This document shows positions 8,178-16,909 of a stretch of 42,169 nucleotides of DNA, piece by piece. Source of the stretch: Acinetobacter sp. A2 (GTDB taxonomy: Bacteria; Pseudomonadota; Gammaproteobacteria; Pseudomonadales; Moraxellaceae); contig NZ_JAAZQX010000022.1 in NCBI RefSeq assembly GCF_012371325.1, forward strand, positions 1 to 42,169, read 5' to 3'. A program made the position numbers and the translations under genes. Under the pieces are notes generated by a model. It did no database searches. It was not told the origin of the DNA and saw only the letters and a list, made by a program, of their open reading frames with translations. Positions within the stretch are counted from its first letter, which is position 1, and each line of letters begins with the position of its first letter.

Positions 8178-8852
8178 TCACATTTTTTGTAAATACAGTA
8201 TAAAAGTTGGCAGCCATACTGCGGTAAATACTGCATTGACGGCCATACCAAAGGCGGCATAACGTCCAGCTACGCTACCACGTTGCCAAGCTTGGGCGGT
8301 CCCAATTGCATGCGCAGCCAGACCTAAAGCCAAACCAGAGGCACGTTCATCATTGATGTGTCTTAAAATAAAAGGTGAGAAAGCAGCACCTACAACACCC
8401 GATAAAATCACAATCAAGACAGCCAGTTGAATTGGGGCTTCCAAAAGTGTGGCGATGTTAATGGCAATAGGTGTGGTTACGGCACGTGTAGCAAAGGCCA
8501 TAATATCGGCACTAGACATGTGCAAGGCATAGGCCAGTCCCATAGGTAGGGCTACAGCACTGATGCTGGCAAACAGTAGAATACCTAAAATGGCTTTTAG
8601 TGGTAAATCGTCATAACGCATGGCGGCCAGAGGAATGGCCAGTGCCACCGTCACATAACCCAATAATTGATTAAAAATAGGGTTGGTTTGCGCCATGTAA
8701 TTTTCGTAAGGAATCCCAAAAATGTATAACAGTAGCAGCACAAAGAACATGCCAAAGACAATTACAGGAATTTGCGGTACTTTTTGGTTGCAGGGTTTTG
8801 CCAGAACATAGGCAATGAGGGTAATTAAAAAGCCATATAAAACAGATAACAT
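8178..8852 (-). CDS. lrgB: LrgB/CidB-family inner-membrane protein
   Basis: LrgB-family proteins pair with LrgA holin-like proteins and are linked to autolysis, murein hydrolase export and, in some bacteria, small-acid transport. The 224-residue polytopic sequence contains the family signature FATRAVTTPIAINIA (about 116-130) and SGLALGLAAHAIGTA (about 172-186). A GGAG Shine-Dalgarno lies within the 9-base gap after the LrgA-like gene, so the two are cotranscribed. Confidence 0.9.
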   Translation of the reverse strand: MLSVLYGFLITLIAYVLAKPCNQKVPQIPVIVFGMFFVLLLLYIFGIPYENYMAQTNPIFNQLLGYVTVALAIPLAAMRYDDLPLKAILGILLFASISAVALPMGLAYALHMSSADIMAFATRAVTTPIAINIATLLEAPIQLAVLIVILSGVVGAAFSPFILRHINDERASGLALGLAAHAIGTAQAWQRGSVAGRYAAFGMAVNAVFTAVWLPTFILYLQKM

Positions 8853-8861
8853 TTTAATCTC

Positions 8862-9233
8862 CTACAACCAGCGTTTTGCCATTTTGGCATAGAGCCAAAG
8901 CGGAATGAGGGTGCTGATACACAGTACAATCAGGAAGATTGGTATTTGTTTGCCCATGTGGGTCAGCATGATCAATGAACCTGCGCTAATAGGTAAAAAG
9001 GCAAATGCACTTTCTTTCATGATTTTGTTGTTGGTATCGACCAAACGAGCAGGAATTTTACTGAGTTTACGCCAAGTAAATAAGACCGCCAATAAACTGA
9101 GCAAGCCCACTAAATTGCCAAGTTCTGGGTGATTAAACTGAGTCATGATCCATACTGCGGCTTCACGAAACACAATAATCAAGAGGAGTGTGCCGATCCA
9201 TGCTGGCCAGTCTATCTGTTTTATTCTGCTCAT
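8862..9233 (-). CDS. lrgA: CidA/LrgA-family holin-like protein
   Basis: The 123-residue protein has four predicted membrane spans. It carries a family-like HPELGNLVGLL segment and the ESAFAFLPISAGSL block in which LrgA proteins usually carry a conserved Phe-Pro-Gly/Ser motif. It is followed by LrgB, the standard pairing. It lies 34 bases downstream of hflX on the same strand, so hflX-lrgA-lrgB may be one transcript. Whether the pair acts in lysis control or metabolite transport cannot be told from sequence. Confidence 0.85.
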   Translation of the reverse strand: MSRIKQIDWPAWIGTLLLIIVFREAAVWIMTQFNHPELGNLVGLLSLLAVLFTWRKLSKIPARLVDTNNKIMKESAFAFLPISAGSLIMLTHMGKQIPIFLIVLCISTLIPLWLYAKMAKRWL

Positions 9234-9267
9234 TTTGATCTTTCGTTAAAATTTCACTTATCACGTT

Positions 9268-10608
9268 TTAACCGATCTGATCGTCAATTTCAAATGCTTC
9301 TAACGGACGTTTAAATTGTTCCGCCTGCGCACCTAAAATTTCTTCAATCGGTAAATGTGCCTGTTTAATCAGTTGTTCCAATTTGTGAGGCGCCATATTG
9401 ACCTGTAGCAGCAATTGTCCTTGATCATCATAGTGTTCAGATTGAATGACGTTTAGTTCATACAGTTGATTGCGCAATTTGCCATAGGCAGGTTGCAGTT
9501 TGAGTTCAAATGGCTGAATTTGTCCCATCAGACACTCATGCACGGCCTGTTTTAATAATTCCAGTCCTTGGCCTGAATGCGCTGAAACATAAACACGGTC
9601 AGGTTGATGCGGTTTGGCATAGACAATTTTGGCCGTTTCACCTGACGCATCAATTTTATTGTAAACCCGAAGAATAGGCACATCTGCGCCAATTTCTTTG
9701 AGTACGCCTTCCACCGCTTCAATTTGTTCCATCAGGTCGGGGCTGCTTGAATCAATCACATGCAACAGCAAACTGGCTTCCAAGGTTTCTTCCAATGTGG
9801 CTTTAAAAGACTCCACCAGTGAGTGAGAAAGGTTGCGTACAAAACCTACGGTATCTGCGAGGACTAAGCGACCAATGCCATCCCATTCTAAGCGGCGTAG
9901 CGTGGGGTCAAGGGTTGCAAACAGTTGGTCTGCCGCATAGACATCACTTTGTGCCAAAATATTAAATAGGGTAGATTTTCCTGCATTGGTATAGCCAACC
10001 AGCGACACGGTTGGAATAGCGGCTTTTTGTCGTGCTACTCTGCCTTGGGCACGGGTTTGACGCACTTTGTCGAGTTTGGCTTTGAGTTGCCCCATACGAA
10101 TACGTAATAGGCGGCGGTCTGTTTCAAGTAAGGTTTCGCCTGGCCCACGTAAGCCGATACCACCTTTTTGGCTGTCTAGGTTGCTGCGACTGCGCACCAA
10201 GCGTGAAGACAGGTGTTGTAATTGTGCCAATTCAACTTGTAATTTACCTTCGTAAGTACGGGCACGCTGGGCAAAAATATCTAAAATCAGTTCGGTACGA
10301 TCGACCACACGGCACTGCATCACTTTTTCTAAATTACGTGCCTGCGCGGGGCTGAGTGCATGGTCAAAAATCACCAAATTAGCATCGTGCTGTTGTACCA
10401 ATACGGCAATTTCTTCGGCTTTGCCTGAGCCAATAAACAGTTTGGCATCGGGTTTGCTGCGTTGTGTGTAGACGTGTTGTACGACCTCTGCACCTGCAGA
10501 TTCAGCCAAGAGCTGAAATTCTTCGGCATCTAAGTCTTCGAGTATTTGTACCTGAACACTCACCAGTACAACACGTTCGCCTTCTTGATGAGGCACAAAA
10601 TTTTCCAC
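9268..10608 (-). CDS. hflX: Ribosome-associated GTPase HflX
   Basis: HflX binds the 50S subunit and splits stalled 70S ribosomes after heat or antibiotic stress. The N-terminal HflX domain (about 10-190) contains GLRGPGETLLETDRR. The G domain has G1 GYTNAGKS (205-212), G3 DTVGF (252-256) and G4 NKID (317-320). The start codon is GTG, with an AGGGAG Shine-Dalgarno about ten bases upstream. It is not next to hfq as in E. coli. A short unrelated C-terminal domain follows the G domain, as is usual. Confidence 0.95.
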   Translation of the reverse strand: MENFVPHQEGERVVLVSVQVQILEDLDAEEFQLLAESAGAEVVQHVYTQRSKPDAKLFIGSGKAEEIAVLVQQHDANLVIFDHALSPAQARNLEKVMQCRVVDRTELILDIFAQRARTYEGKLQVELAQLQHLSSRLVRSRSNLDSQKGGIGLRGPGETLLETDRRLLRIRMGQLKAKLDKVRQTRAQGRVARQKAAIPTVSLVGYTNAGKSTLFNILAQSDVYAADQLFATLDPTLRRLEWDGIGRLVLADTVGFVRNLSHSLVESFKATLEETLEASLLLHVIDSSSPDLMEQIEAVEGVLKEIGADVPILRVYNKIDASGETAKIVYAKPHQPDRVYVSAHSGQGLELLKQAVHECLMGQIQPFELKLQPAYGKLRNQLYELNVIQSEHYDDQGQLLLQVNMAPHKLEQLIKQAHLPIEEILGAQAEQFKRPLEAFEIDDQIG

Positions 10609-10929
10609 TCAGCGCAATCTCCCTACTAAAGCTTTATTCTAGTAGAAAAACTGATCGTGCAGGGAATTAGATGACTGGATTTTTTTGTGCCTATCTTTAT
10701 TGCTATTTAGGCGTTGGTCACAGCAATTGGGGGGATTTCTATACTGAATTTGCCTCATTTAAATTTTGCAAAAAGTCGCATTTTTAGCGGGCAGATTCGG
10801 TTTTTATTATCAATGCAAGTTCAGATTGAACAGTATAGAATGAGCAAAATATGTGTTGTTCGATCTATAGACCAAGTTTACTTGCGACTTATATTCGATA
10901 TTTTGCGTTTAACAATTAGTGATCACCTT
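10609..10929. other. Intergenic region between hflX and the PlsC-type gene
   Basis: This 321-base region separates divergent genes. It contains a CTACTA...TAGTAG inverted repeat (10623-10628 with 10640-10645) just upstream of the hflX Shine-Dalgarno, and a GTTCA-GAT-TGAAC repeat (10819-10831) followed by TATAGAAT. The reading frame of the plus-strand gene extends back through this region, but that extension does not look like protein of the family. No convincing small gene or RNA is seen. Confidence 0.5.
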
Positions 10930-11748
10930 ATGAACCCAGCTGTTGAAACTCATTCCTCTCCAATTCATGGCTTTGCCAAGTTTGCCTTATACAGCAAAAA
11001 AGTACTGGCCACAGCGGGAGCTATTGGCGAAGGGTTTTATCTGGTCTATCGTCACCAATTGTATAAAGACACCAACAACCCGCATAACACCCGTTATGTC
11101 CAGTATTTTTGCCGTCAGTTGTGCAAAGTTTTTAATATTGAAGTGCAAGTTCATGGTGAAATTCCGCATGATCCTGCGCTATGGGTCAGCAATCATATTT
11201 CATGGTTAGATGTTGCGGTATTGGGTTCAAGTGCTCGGGTCTTTTTTCTTGCCAAGGCTGAAATTGAAAAATGGCCGTTATTGGGTAAATTAGCCAAAGG
11301 TGGCGGGACGCTATTTATTAAGCGTGGTTCAGGAGATTCGGTCAAAATTCGTGAACAAATCACGCAATTTTTAAAGCAGGATATTCCTGTGTTATTTTTC
11401 CCTGAAGCAACGACTTCAGATGGTACTAAAATTAAAAAAGTACATGGTCGTATTTTAGGGGCTGCAATTGAAGCCAAACGCCCAGTACAAATTTGTTTGA
11501 TTTGTTATGTGAATCAACAGGGTGAGCTAGATACCGTTGCTCCGTTCATTAATGACATGACTTTTGTAGACCATGTGAAAGATGTGTTGGAAATGCCTAA
11601 AGTAACGGCACATTTAATGGCACTGCCTGCAATTTCGGTAGAAGGTCACAACATAGAATCTTTAACTGCCGTGGTGCAAGCGAACATGACCGAAGGTTTG
11701 GCAGAGTTACATGCCAAAGTGTTGAAACCACAAGCGGCTGCATCATAA
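10930..11748 (+). CDS. 1-acyl-sn-glycerol-3-phosphate acyltransferase family (PlsC-like)
   Basis: Lysophospholipid acyltransferase that would add an acyl chain to lysophosphatidate or a related lipid at the inner membrane. The catalytic HX4D motif appears as NHISWLD, the substrate-binding block as FFPEATTSDG, and the LFIKRGSG block lies between them. The open frame reaches back to 10714, but the ATG at 10930 removes a low-complexity, non-family 72-residue extension and leaves 272 residues, the normal size. The Shine-Dalgarno is weak. It is convergent with the phospholipase D-like gene. It may be plsC itself or an OlsA/NlaB-type paralogue. Confidence 0.87.
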   Translation: MNPAVETHSSPIHGFAKFALYSKKVLATAGAIGEGFYLVYRHQLYKDTNNPHNTRYVQYFCRQLCKVFNIEVQVHGEIPHDPALWVSNHISWLDVAVLGSSARVFFLAKAEIEKWPLLGKLAKGGGTLFIKRGSGDSVKIREQITQFLKQDIPVLFFPEATTSDGTKIKKVHGRILGAAIEAKRPVQICLICYVNQQGELDTVAPFINDMTFVDHVKDVLEMPKVTAHLMALPAISVEGHNIESLTAVVQANMTEGLAELHAKVLKPQAAAS

Positions 11749-11761
11749 AAGCGGTATGAGC

Positions 11762-11785
11762 TGAGCTGATTTAAAAATCAGCTCA
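11762..11785. terminator. Hairpin between convergent PlsC- and PLD-type genes
   Basis: A 10-bp perfect stem (11762-11771 with 11776-11785) closes a 4-base loop. Neither side has a clear T run, so it is a weaker terminator candidate than the others here. It lies midway between two converging stop codons. Confidence 0.45.
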
Positions 11786-11805
11786 TGCATATAAACAAGT
11801 TAAGA

Positions 11806-13416
11806 CTACATAAAGCCTTCAATTGGCAGCCATGAGGCGACTTTCATGGCCCCACGTTGATACCATTTCATACCTGGCTCTTTTTTCAGAATTTTGGTTT
11901 CACCTTGTGGTGTTTTCATTTGCCACTGAATATTCTGCTGTGCATCTAGAACCAGTTTGTAGGCATATTTAGCCAAATTAGCATCCATAGTTTGGTGTAC
12001 GGCACGGGCCAAAGGTGGGCTGTTTAAAATCACACCAATTTCGGTATTTAAATAAGCCGAACGTGGATCAAAATTAAAAGAACCAATAAAGACCTGTTTT
12101 TCATCTAAAGCCATGAGCTTGGCATGCAAGCTGGAACGGCTCAGACCTTTCATGCTGACTTTGGCTTTTTTGGAAATTTCATCGGTATGCGTGTTGAGGT
12201 TTTCCACTTCAGGGCGAGCCAAGAATTCATAAAGTTGCACATTGTTGGCCAGTAAATCCTGCCGATATTTGGCATAAAACGCATGTACCACAGGTACATC
12301 ATTGGCTTTAAAGGAGTTGGTCAAGACACGTACCTGAATACCATCATCGGCTAAGTCTTTAAGTTTTTGAGCACCAGACTGTTCAGGGACGAAGTAGGCC
12401 GAAATAATATCGACACTATTGCTGGGCTTTTCCAAGTGATTGAGTAACTGAAAATTGAGATGCTCTTCTTTAGAGGCACGATCTTTAATTTTGCTTGGAG
12501 CATCTTTCACGACTTCGGCACTGACCCAATCAAACTGGATGTTGTGCATCATCCATTCTTCAATGGCTTTGGAGCGTCTAACCAAGTCTAGATAATTTTG
12601 TACAGTGGCTTCTTGGTAGTGTTGTTCGAGTTGTTGCTTTAGACCTTCATAACGCAAGGTGTAATGGCGTGGATTGACCAGTTGCTTGACTGAATAGGCA
12701 TAGTCATCGTTCCAGTATTCATCAAATGAATGGATGATTTCATCGGAAGCTGAGCCGACCAGCATGACATCCACATCGGAAAATTGATAATTTTCACTGA
12801 CGTTATAGTACTGATTACTCATATTGCGACCACCAATCAGAGAAATTTGGTTATCGGCAATAAAGCTTTTGTTGTGCATGCGACGGTTAATACGTTTTAA
12901 ATCCAGAATCATGTCCATCGCACGATAATGACGAAAGCGATACGGGTTATATAGTTTGATGTCGATGTTGCTGTGCTGATCGAGTGCGAGATAAATGCCT
13001 TCCATTTTCTTGGCATTGTTATCATCTACCAGTAAACGTACTTTTACCCCACGATCTGCTGCGCGAATAATGGCATGTAGCGCAAGTGCGCCAATTTTGT
13101 CGTTATCCCAAATATAATATTGTAGGTCTAAAGATTTTTCTGCTCTATTAATCAGGTAGATACGAGCTGCTAAAGCTTCTAGCGGGTCATAAAGAACATG
13201 ATAACCCGTCAGTTGTGGATTTTTTTCGCGTAGTGGCAACACAATTTTGGCCAAACTGGTTTGGTCGGTTGCAGTTTCAAACGCCATCTGAATTGGATGT
13301 TCAATTTGTTTGGGCAAGGTGCTGCAGCCTGAACTGGTCAGAATAAGGGCACAACTCAGCCATAACACATAGCGGCGTTGGAGGTTGCATCGAATGGATG
13401 AGCTGCGGTCTGCCAA
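11806..13416 (-). CDS. Phospholipase D / cardiolipin synthase-like lipoprotein
   Basis: Member of the PLD superfamily with two HKD motifs: H183-K185-D190 (HNKSFIAD) and H433-K435-D440 (HAKLMALD), residues counted from a TTG at 13422. It probably makes cardiolipin (ClsC-like) or hydrolyses phospholipid. The N-terminus has a hydrophobic signal ending LTSSGC, a possible lipoprotein cleavage site. No ATG occurs before residue 46. Two TTG codons are available; the one at 13416 sits seven bases after AAGGA, whereas the one at 13422 nearly touches it, so 13416 is chosen (536 residues). It has no ymdB-type partner nearby. Confidence 0.9.
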   Translation of the reverse strand: MADRSSSIRCNLQRRYVLWLSCALILTSSGCSTLPKQIEHPIQMAFETATDQTSLAKIVLPLREKNPQLTGYHVLYDPLEALAARIYLINRAEKSLDLQYYIWDNDKIGALALHAIIRAADRGVKVRLLVDDNNAKKMEGIYLALDQHSNIDIKLYNPYRFRHYRAMDMILDLKRINRRMHNKSFIADNQISLIGGRNMSNQYYNVSENYQFSDVDVMLVGSASDEIIHSFDEYWNDDYAYSVKQLVNPRHYTLRYEGLKQQLEQHYQEATVQNYLDLVRRSKAIEEWMMHNIQFDWVSAEVVKDAPSKIKDRASKEEHLNFQLLNHLEKPSNSVDIISAYFVPEQSGAQKLKDLADDGIQVRVLTNSFKANDVPVVHAFYAKYRQDLLANNVQLYEFLARPEVENLNTHTDEISKKAKVSMKGLSRSSLHAKLMALDEKQVFIGSFNFDPRSAYLNTEIGVILNSPPLARAVHQTMDANLAKYAYKLVLDAQQNIQWQMKTPQGETKILKKEPGMKWYQRGAMKVASWLPIEGFM

Positions 13417-13535
13417 ATTCAATTCCTTTTTTTGCAGATGGGGAGAAAATAAGTCAAAAATAGAGTTTGAGTATAATTGTCAGCTATGAAAAGATAAATA
13501 TGACAATGGTGTGTAGACGACGAGCAAAGGCACTG

Positions 13536-13560
13536 TGTTGCTATCTAAATAACAGCAACA
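13536..13560. repeat. Inverted repeat upstream of the metallophosphoesterase gene
   Basis: TGTTGCT (13536-13542) and AGCAACA (13554-13560) form a 7-bp inverted repeat with an 11-base spacer in the divergent region. It could be an operator for either gene or a 5'-UTR hairpin of the plus-strand gene. Confidence 0.4.
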
Positions 13561-13596
13561 TTGAGCAGCTGCAGTATGACGTAACAGAGAACAATT

Positions 13597-14607
13597 ATGT
13601 GGAATAATGATTCGGTGGTGTTGTATTTCTATATTGGCATGGCAATTTTAGCGGTGTGGGCGGTTTCGCAAGCATGGCGCAGTCAGGCCAATACCGAAAC
13701 CATTCATCCGTTCAAAGCTTTTGTGCATTTATTAGCATTTTATTTGTCTTATCTGTTGCCGCCATTGGTGTTCTTTAGTGTCTATGCAGGAATGCAAGGC
13801 TATTATTCTGTTCACGAAGCGATTTTTGTATTTGTGGTTAGTGCCGTATTAAGTTATGCACGTTTTATAGAACCGCATTTAATTCAGGTTAAAACCACCA
13901 AATATCAGATTCATGCAGACCGCCGTTTATTAAAGCCTGTCAAAATTGCCTTAATTGCAGATTTACATATTGGTTTGTTTTCTGGGCATGAACGTCAACT
14001 CAAGCAAATTGTGAAAAAAATCAATTTGCAAAACCCCGATATTGTGGTCGTGGCAGGAGATTGGACCTATGAACCTGAAAATAAACTGGCTCAGGAACTT
14101 GCTGTATTAAAAGAGATTTGTGCACCTGTGTATTCGGTCAATGGGAACCATGACGAACAGTACCCAGGTCCGCCTATTCAAGAACTTTTACAAACGGCTT
14201 TGGCACAAAATAATGTAATTGATATTGAAGGGAAGATTGTCGAGTTTGACGAGTTCCGTTTGTTGGGTATTGGCGATTTGTGGGCAGGTAAAACCGACAT
14301 GCGTTATATGCCCGATTTACCTCAAGACAAGCCGTGGGTGTTGTTATCACATAACCCAGATACAGTAGATATGGTACCTAAATTACCAACTCGTCCGCTG
14401 ATGTTGGCAGGACATACCCATGGTGGGCAAGTTGAGTTGCCATGGTTAACCGATTATGTGATGAAAAAAGTATCGATTTTAGGGCATAAAAAAGGTTTAT
14501 ATCGGCATGATCATGCTGATGTTTTTGTGACGGTGGGCACGGGCATGGTGGGTGTGCCGTTTCGTTTTGGCGTGCCGCCTACCATTGATATTATTGAATT
14601 GTTATGA
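13597..14607 (+). CDS. Membrane-anchored metallophosphoesterase (YaeI/YkuE type)
   Basis: Three N-terminal membrane spans (about 7-25, 41-62 and 73-90) are followed by a calcineurin-like phosphoesterase domain. Its metal-binding motifs are DLH (122-124), GDW (154-156), GNHDE (183-187), SHNPD and GHTHGGQ. Relatives of this type act on lipid or cell-surface phosphoesters; the substrate here is unknown. It is divergent from the PLD-like gene and ends at a strong terminator. Confidence 0.88.
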   Translation: MWNNDSVVLYFYIGMAILAVWAVSQAWRSQANTETIHPFKAFVHLLAFYLSYLLPPLVFFSVYAGMQGYYSVHEAIFVFVVSAVLSYARFIEPHLIQVKTTKYQIHADRRLLKPVKIALIADLHIGLFSGHERQLKQIVKKINLQNPDIVVVAGDWTYEPENKLAQELAVLKEICAPVYSVNGNHDEQYPGPPIQELLQTALAQNNVIDIEGKIVEFDEFRLLGIGDLWAGKTDMRYMPDLPQDKPWVLLSHNPDTVDMVPKLPTRPLMLAGHTHGGQVELPWLTDYVMKKVSILGHKKGLYRHDHADVFVTVGTGMVGVPFRFGVPPTIDIIELL

Positions 14608-14620
14608 CATTAATTTAAAT

Positions 14621-14646
14621 AAAAAACCAGCCTCGGCTGGTTTTTT
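14621..14646. terminator. Bidirectional terminator
   Basis: An 11-bp perfect stem (14621-14631 with 14636-14646) has a 4-base loop and A/T runs on both sides. It serves the metallophosphoesterase gene and the convergent transporter gene. Confidence 0.85.
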
Positions 14647-14663
14647 AATGTGATTTTATTTAC

Positions 14664-15977
14664 TTAGATTTGATTGTTCACATCATCATGCTTGGTTTCA
14701 CGAATCAGTAAAAAAGCCATTAAAGATAAGATAGATGCCGCACTCAGGTAATAGCCGACTGCTGCTAAGCCATAGCTGGTGGCAAGTTTAGTAGCAATGA
14801 GTGGGGCAAAAGATGCACCAAAAATACCTGCCAAGTTAAAGGTCAAGGCAGAACCTGTGTAGCGAACAGAAGTTGGAAAAATCTCGGATAAGACCGTACC
14901 AATTGGCCCATAGGTCAGTCCCATAATGGCCAAGCCAATGCACAGGAAAATAAAGACCACCCATGTACTGCCCGAAGCAAGCATATCGGCAAAGAATAAA
15001 CCAAAAATCGCTGAGATAATACACACTGCAATTGACGTAGTTTTACGCCCAAATTTTTCTGCCAATACCGCAGACAAAGGAATAAAAGCCGCAAAGCATA
15101 AGGTGGCTAACAGTTGAAGTTTTAAAAACTCTTCACGTGAATAGCCTAATTGTTTGGTGCCCCATTGTAAGGCAAATACCGTGGTTAGATAAAACACCAC
15201 AAAGGTACAAATAGCAGCTACGGTACCTAAAACCAGCATTTTAGAATGCTTTTTAAAGACCTGAATAAATGGCACATTCACTTCTTTTTGTTTATTGAGC
15301 ACTTTTTGAAAGGCTGGGGTTTCATGTAATTTTAAGCGAATCCATAAACCTACAATGACCAGTAAGGCACTGGAAATAAATGGAATACGCCAACCCCACG
15401 CCATAAAGTCTTGTTCAGACATTAAAGCACCTAAAGTTAAGAAAGAGCCTGTCGCCAGAATGAAGCCAATGGGTGCGCCTAATTGCGGGAACATACCATA
15501 CCAAGCTCGCTTGCCTTCGGGTGCATTTTCAGTGGCTAATAGTACTGCCCCCGACCATTCTCCACCTAAGCCTAAGCCTTGTCCTAAACGGCATAGTGCC
15601 AAAAGTAAGGGTGCAACAATACCAATTTGTGTATAAGTTGGCAGTAAGCCAATACAGACGGTGGAAATGCCCATGGTCAGTAAGGCTGCAACCAAGGTGG
15701 CTTTGCGCCCAATCCGATCACCCAAATGTCCAAACAGGGCTGCACCAATAGGACGTGCAATAAAGGCAATTGCAAAGGTGGCCAGTGACTGAATGGTGGC
15801 AGTCATTGGGTCGGTACTGGTCGGAAAGAACAGATAGGGGAAGATGATCACTGCCGCAGTGGCATAGATATAAAAGTCAAAAAACTCGATGGTTGTACCG
15901 ACCAAGCTTGCAGTCAGTACTCGAAATTTAGAATTTTGAGTCGGCTGTTCAGCGGCAGCAGTAGATGAAGATGCCAT
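14664..15977 (-). CDS. MFS transporter, metabolite:H+ symporter (MHS) type
   Basis: Twelve-span major facilitator related to the ProP/ShiA/KgtP group of proton-coupled metabolite importers. GTTIEFFDFYIY at the first span, GHLGDRIGRKATL in the 2-3 loop and RLGQGLGLGGEWSGA in span 4-5 are typical of this subfamily. The substrate cannot be assigned. The frame opens at 16019, but the ATG at 15977 has AAGG seven bases upstream and leaves a short polar N-terminus before span 1 (437 residues). Monocistronic by context. Confidence 0.88.
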   Translation of the reverse strand: MASSSTAAAEQPTQNSKFRVLTASLVGTTIEFFDFYIYATAAVIIFPYLFFPTSTDPMTATIQSLATFAIAFIARPIGAALFGHLGDRIGRKATLVAALLTMGISTVCIGLLPTYTQIGIVAPLLLALCRLGQGLGLGGEWSGAVLLATENAPEGKRAWYGMFPQLGAPIGFILATGSFLTLGALMSEQDFMAWGWRIPFISSALLVIVGLWIRLKLHETPAFQKVLNKQKEVNVPFIQVFKKHSKMLVLGTVAAICTFVVFYLTTVFALQWGTKQLGYSREEFLKLQLLATLCFAAFIPLSAVLAEKFGRKTTSIAVCIISAIFGLFFADMLASGSTWVVFIFLCIGLAIMGLTYGPIGTVLSEIFPTSVRYTGSALTFNLAGIFGASFAPLIATKLATSYGLAAVGYYLSAASILSLMAFLLIRETKHDDVNNQI

Positions 15978-16163
15978 ACAGGACCTTATGTAAGTGAATT
16001 TGAAAATATAATTCAGCACAGACAGAAGAGGTGCAGCTGTAATCGCAAATACTTCTTGCAGTTATACTTTTTTGAACAAGAAATAAGTCAAAAGATGTTA
16101 TCTCAGGACTTAATCAAATACTGAGAAATCCACACATGATGGATGACTGTATCTTTAGAGCGA

Positions 16164-16811
16164 TTAAATCACATACAGATAAATTGACAAAAAGTGCGCT
16201 CCTGCACCAATCAAGACAAATACATGCCAAATTGCGTGGGTATATCTTACGCGTTTTAAGGCATAAAACAATGCACCCACCGTGTAAGCAAGGCCACCAA
16301 TCAGTAAAAAAGTTAGTGCTTGGCTGCTTAAATAGGCCTGCATATCATCCATGACCAAAACGGCCAACCAGCCCATGACCAAATAAGCAATTAAAGAAAT
16401 TTTATGAAAACGGTTGATAAATACCAGTTTGAACAAGGTGCCAATTAGGGCAATGATCCACAGTGCAATTAATAAATATTGTGCTTTGGGCGTAGGGATG
16501 GCAATAGAGAGAAAAGGGGTGTAGGTGCCTGCAATTAAATAATAAATGGCAGTGTGATCAAGCTTTTTATAAAAATAGCGGCGGTCTGCAGCAGTTGCCA
16601 TGTGATACAGCATAGAGGCAGAAAAGAGCAACACCATACTAATGGCATAGGCCCATAAACCTAGCCATTGTCCTGTACTCAGGTATGCGCCTTTGATCAG
16701 TAAAAAAATACCGCCAATTAATGCCAAAGCTGCACCAATACCATGGCTCAGATAGTTAATCCGTTCCTCTTGATGGTCATAATCTGGTACTAAAGGCGCA
16801 TTCAATTTCAT
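16164..16811 (-). CDS. trhA: TrhA / hemolysin III family membrane protein
   Basis: Seven-span member of the PAQR/hemolysin III family, bacterial members of which help maintain membrane fluidity. The 215 residues contain the family's conserved elements: the early EERINYLSHGIG, SMLYHM near span 3, KLDHTAIYYLIAGTYTPF, and a C-terminal HAIWHVFVLIGAGAHF whose histidines are the expected metal ligands. It is divergent from the methyltransferase gene. Confidence 0.9.
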   Translation of the reverse strand: MKLNAPLVPDYDHQEERINYLSHGIGAALALIGGIFLLIKGAYLSTGQWLGLWAYAISMVLLFSASMLYHMATAADRRYFYKKLDHTAIYYLIAGTYTPFLSIAIPTPKAQYLLIALWIIALIGTLFKLVFINRFHKISLIAYLVMGWLAVLVMDDMQAYLSSQALTFLLIGGLAYTVGALFYALKRVRYTHAIWHVFVLIGAGAHFLSIYLYVI

Positions 16812-16909
16812 AGGTGTTCTTTTTTATTTATACAACTGTATAGTAATTCAATTTTGCTTTTAGGGTAATAACATTTAAACTTGAATTGTAATTTTTTCAG
16901 GTTTTCACT

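Noticed and set aside
10714..10929. 72-residue N-terminal extension of the PlsC-like protein
   Set aside because: It is unlike the family and covers a probable regulatory region; the ATG at 10930 gives the usual length.
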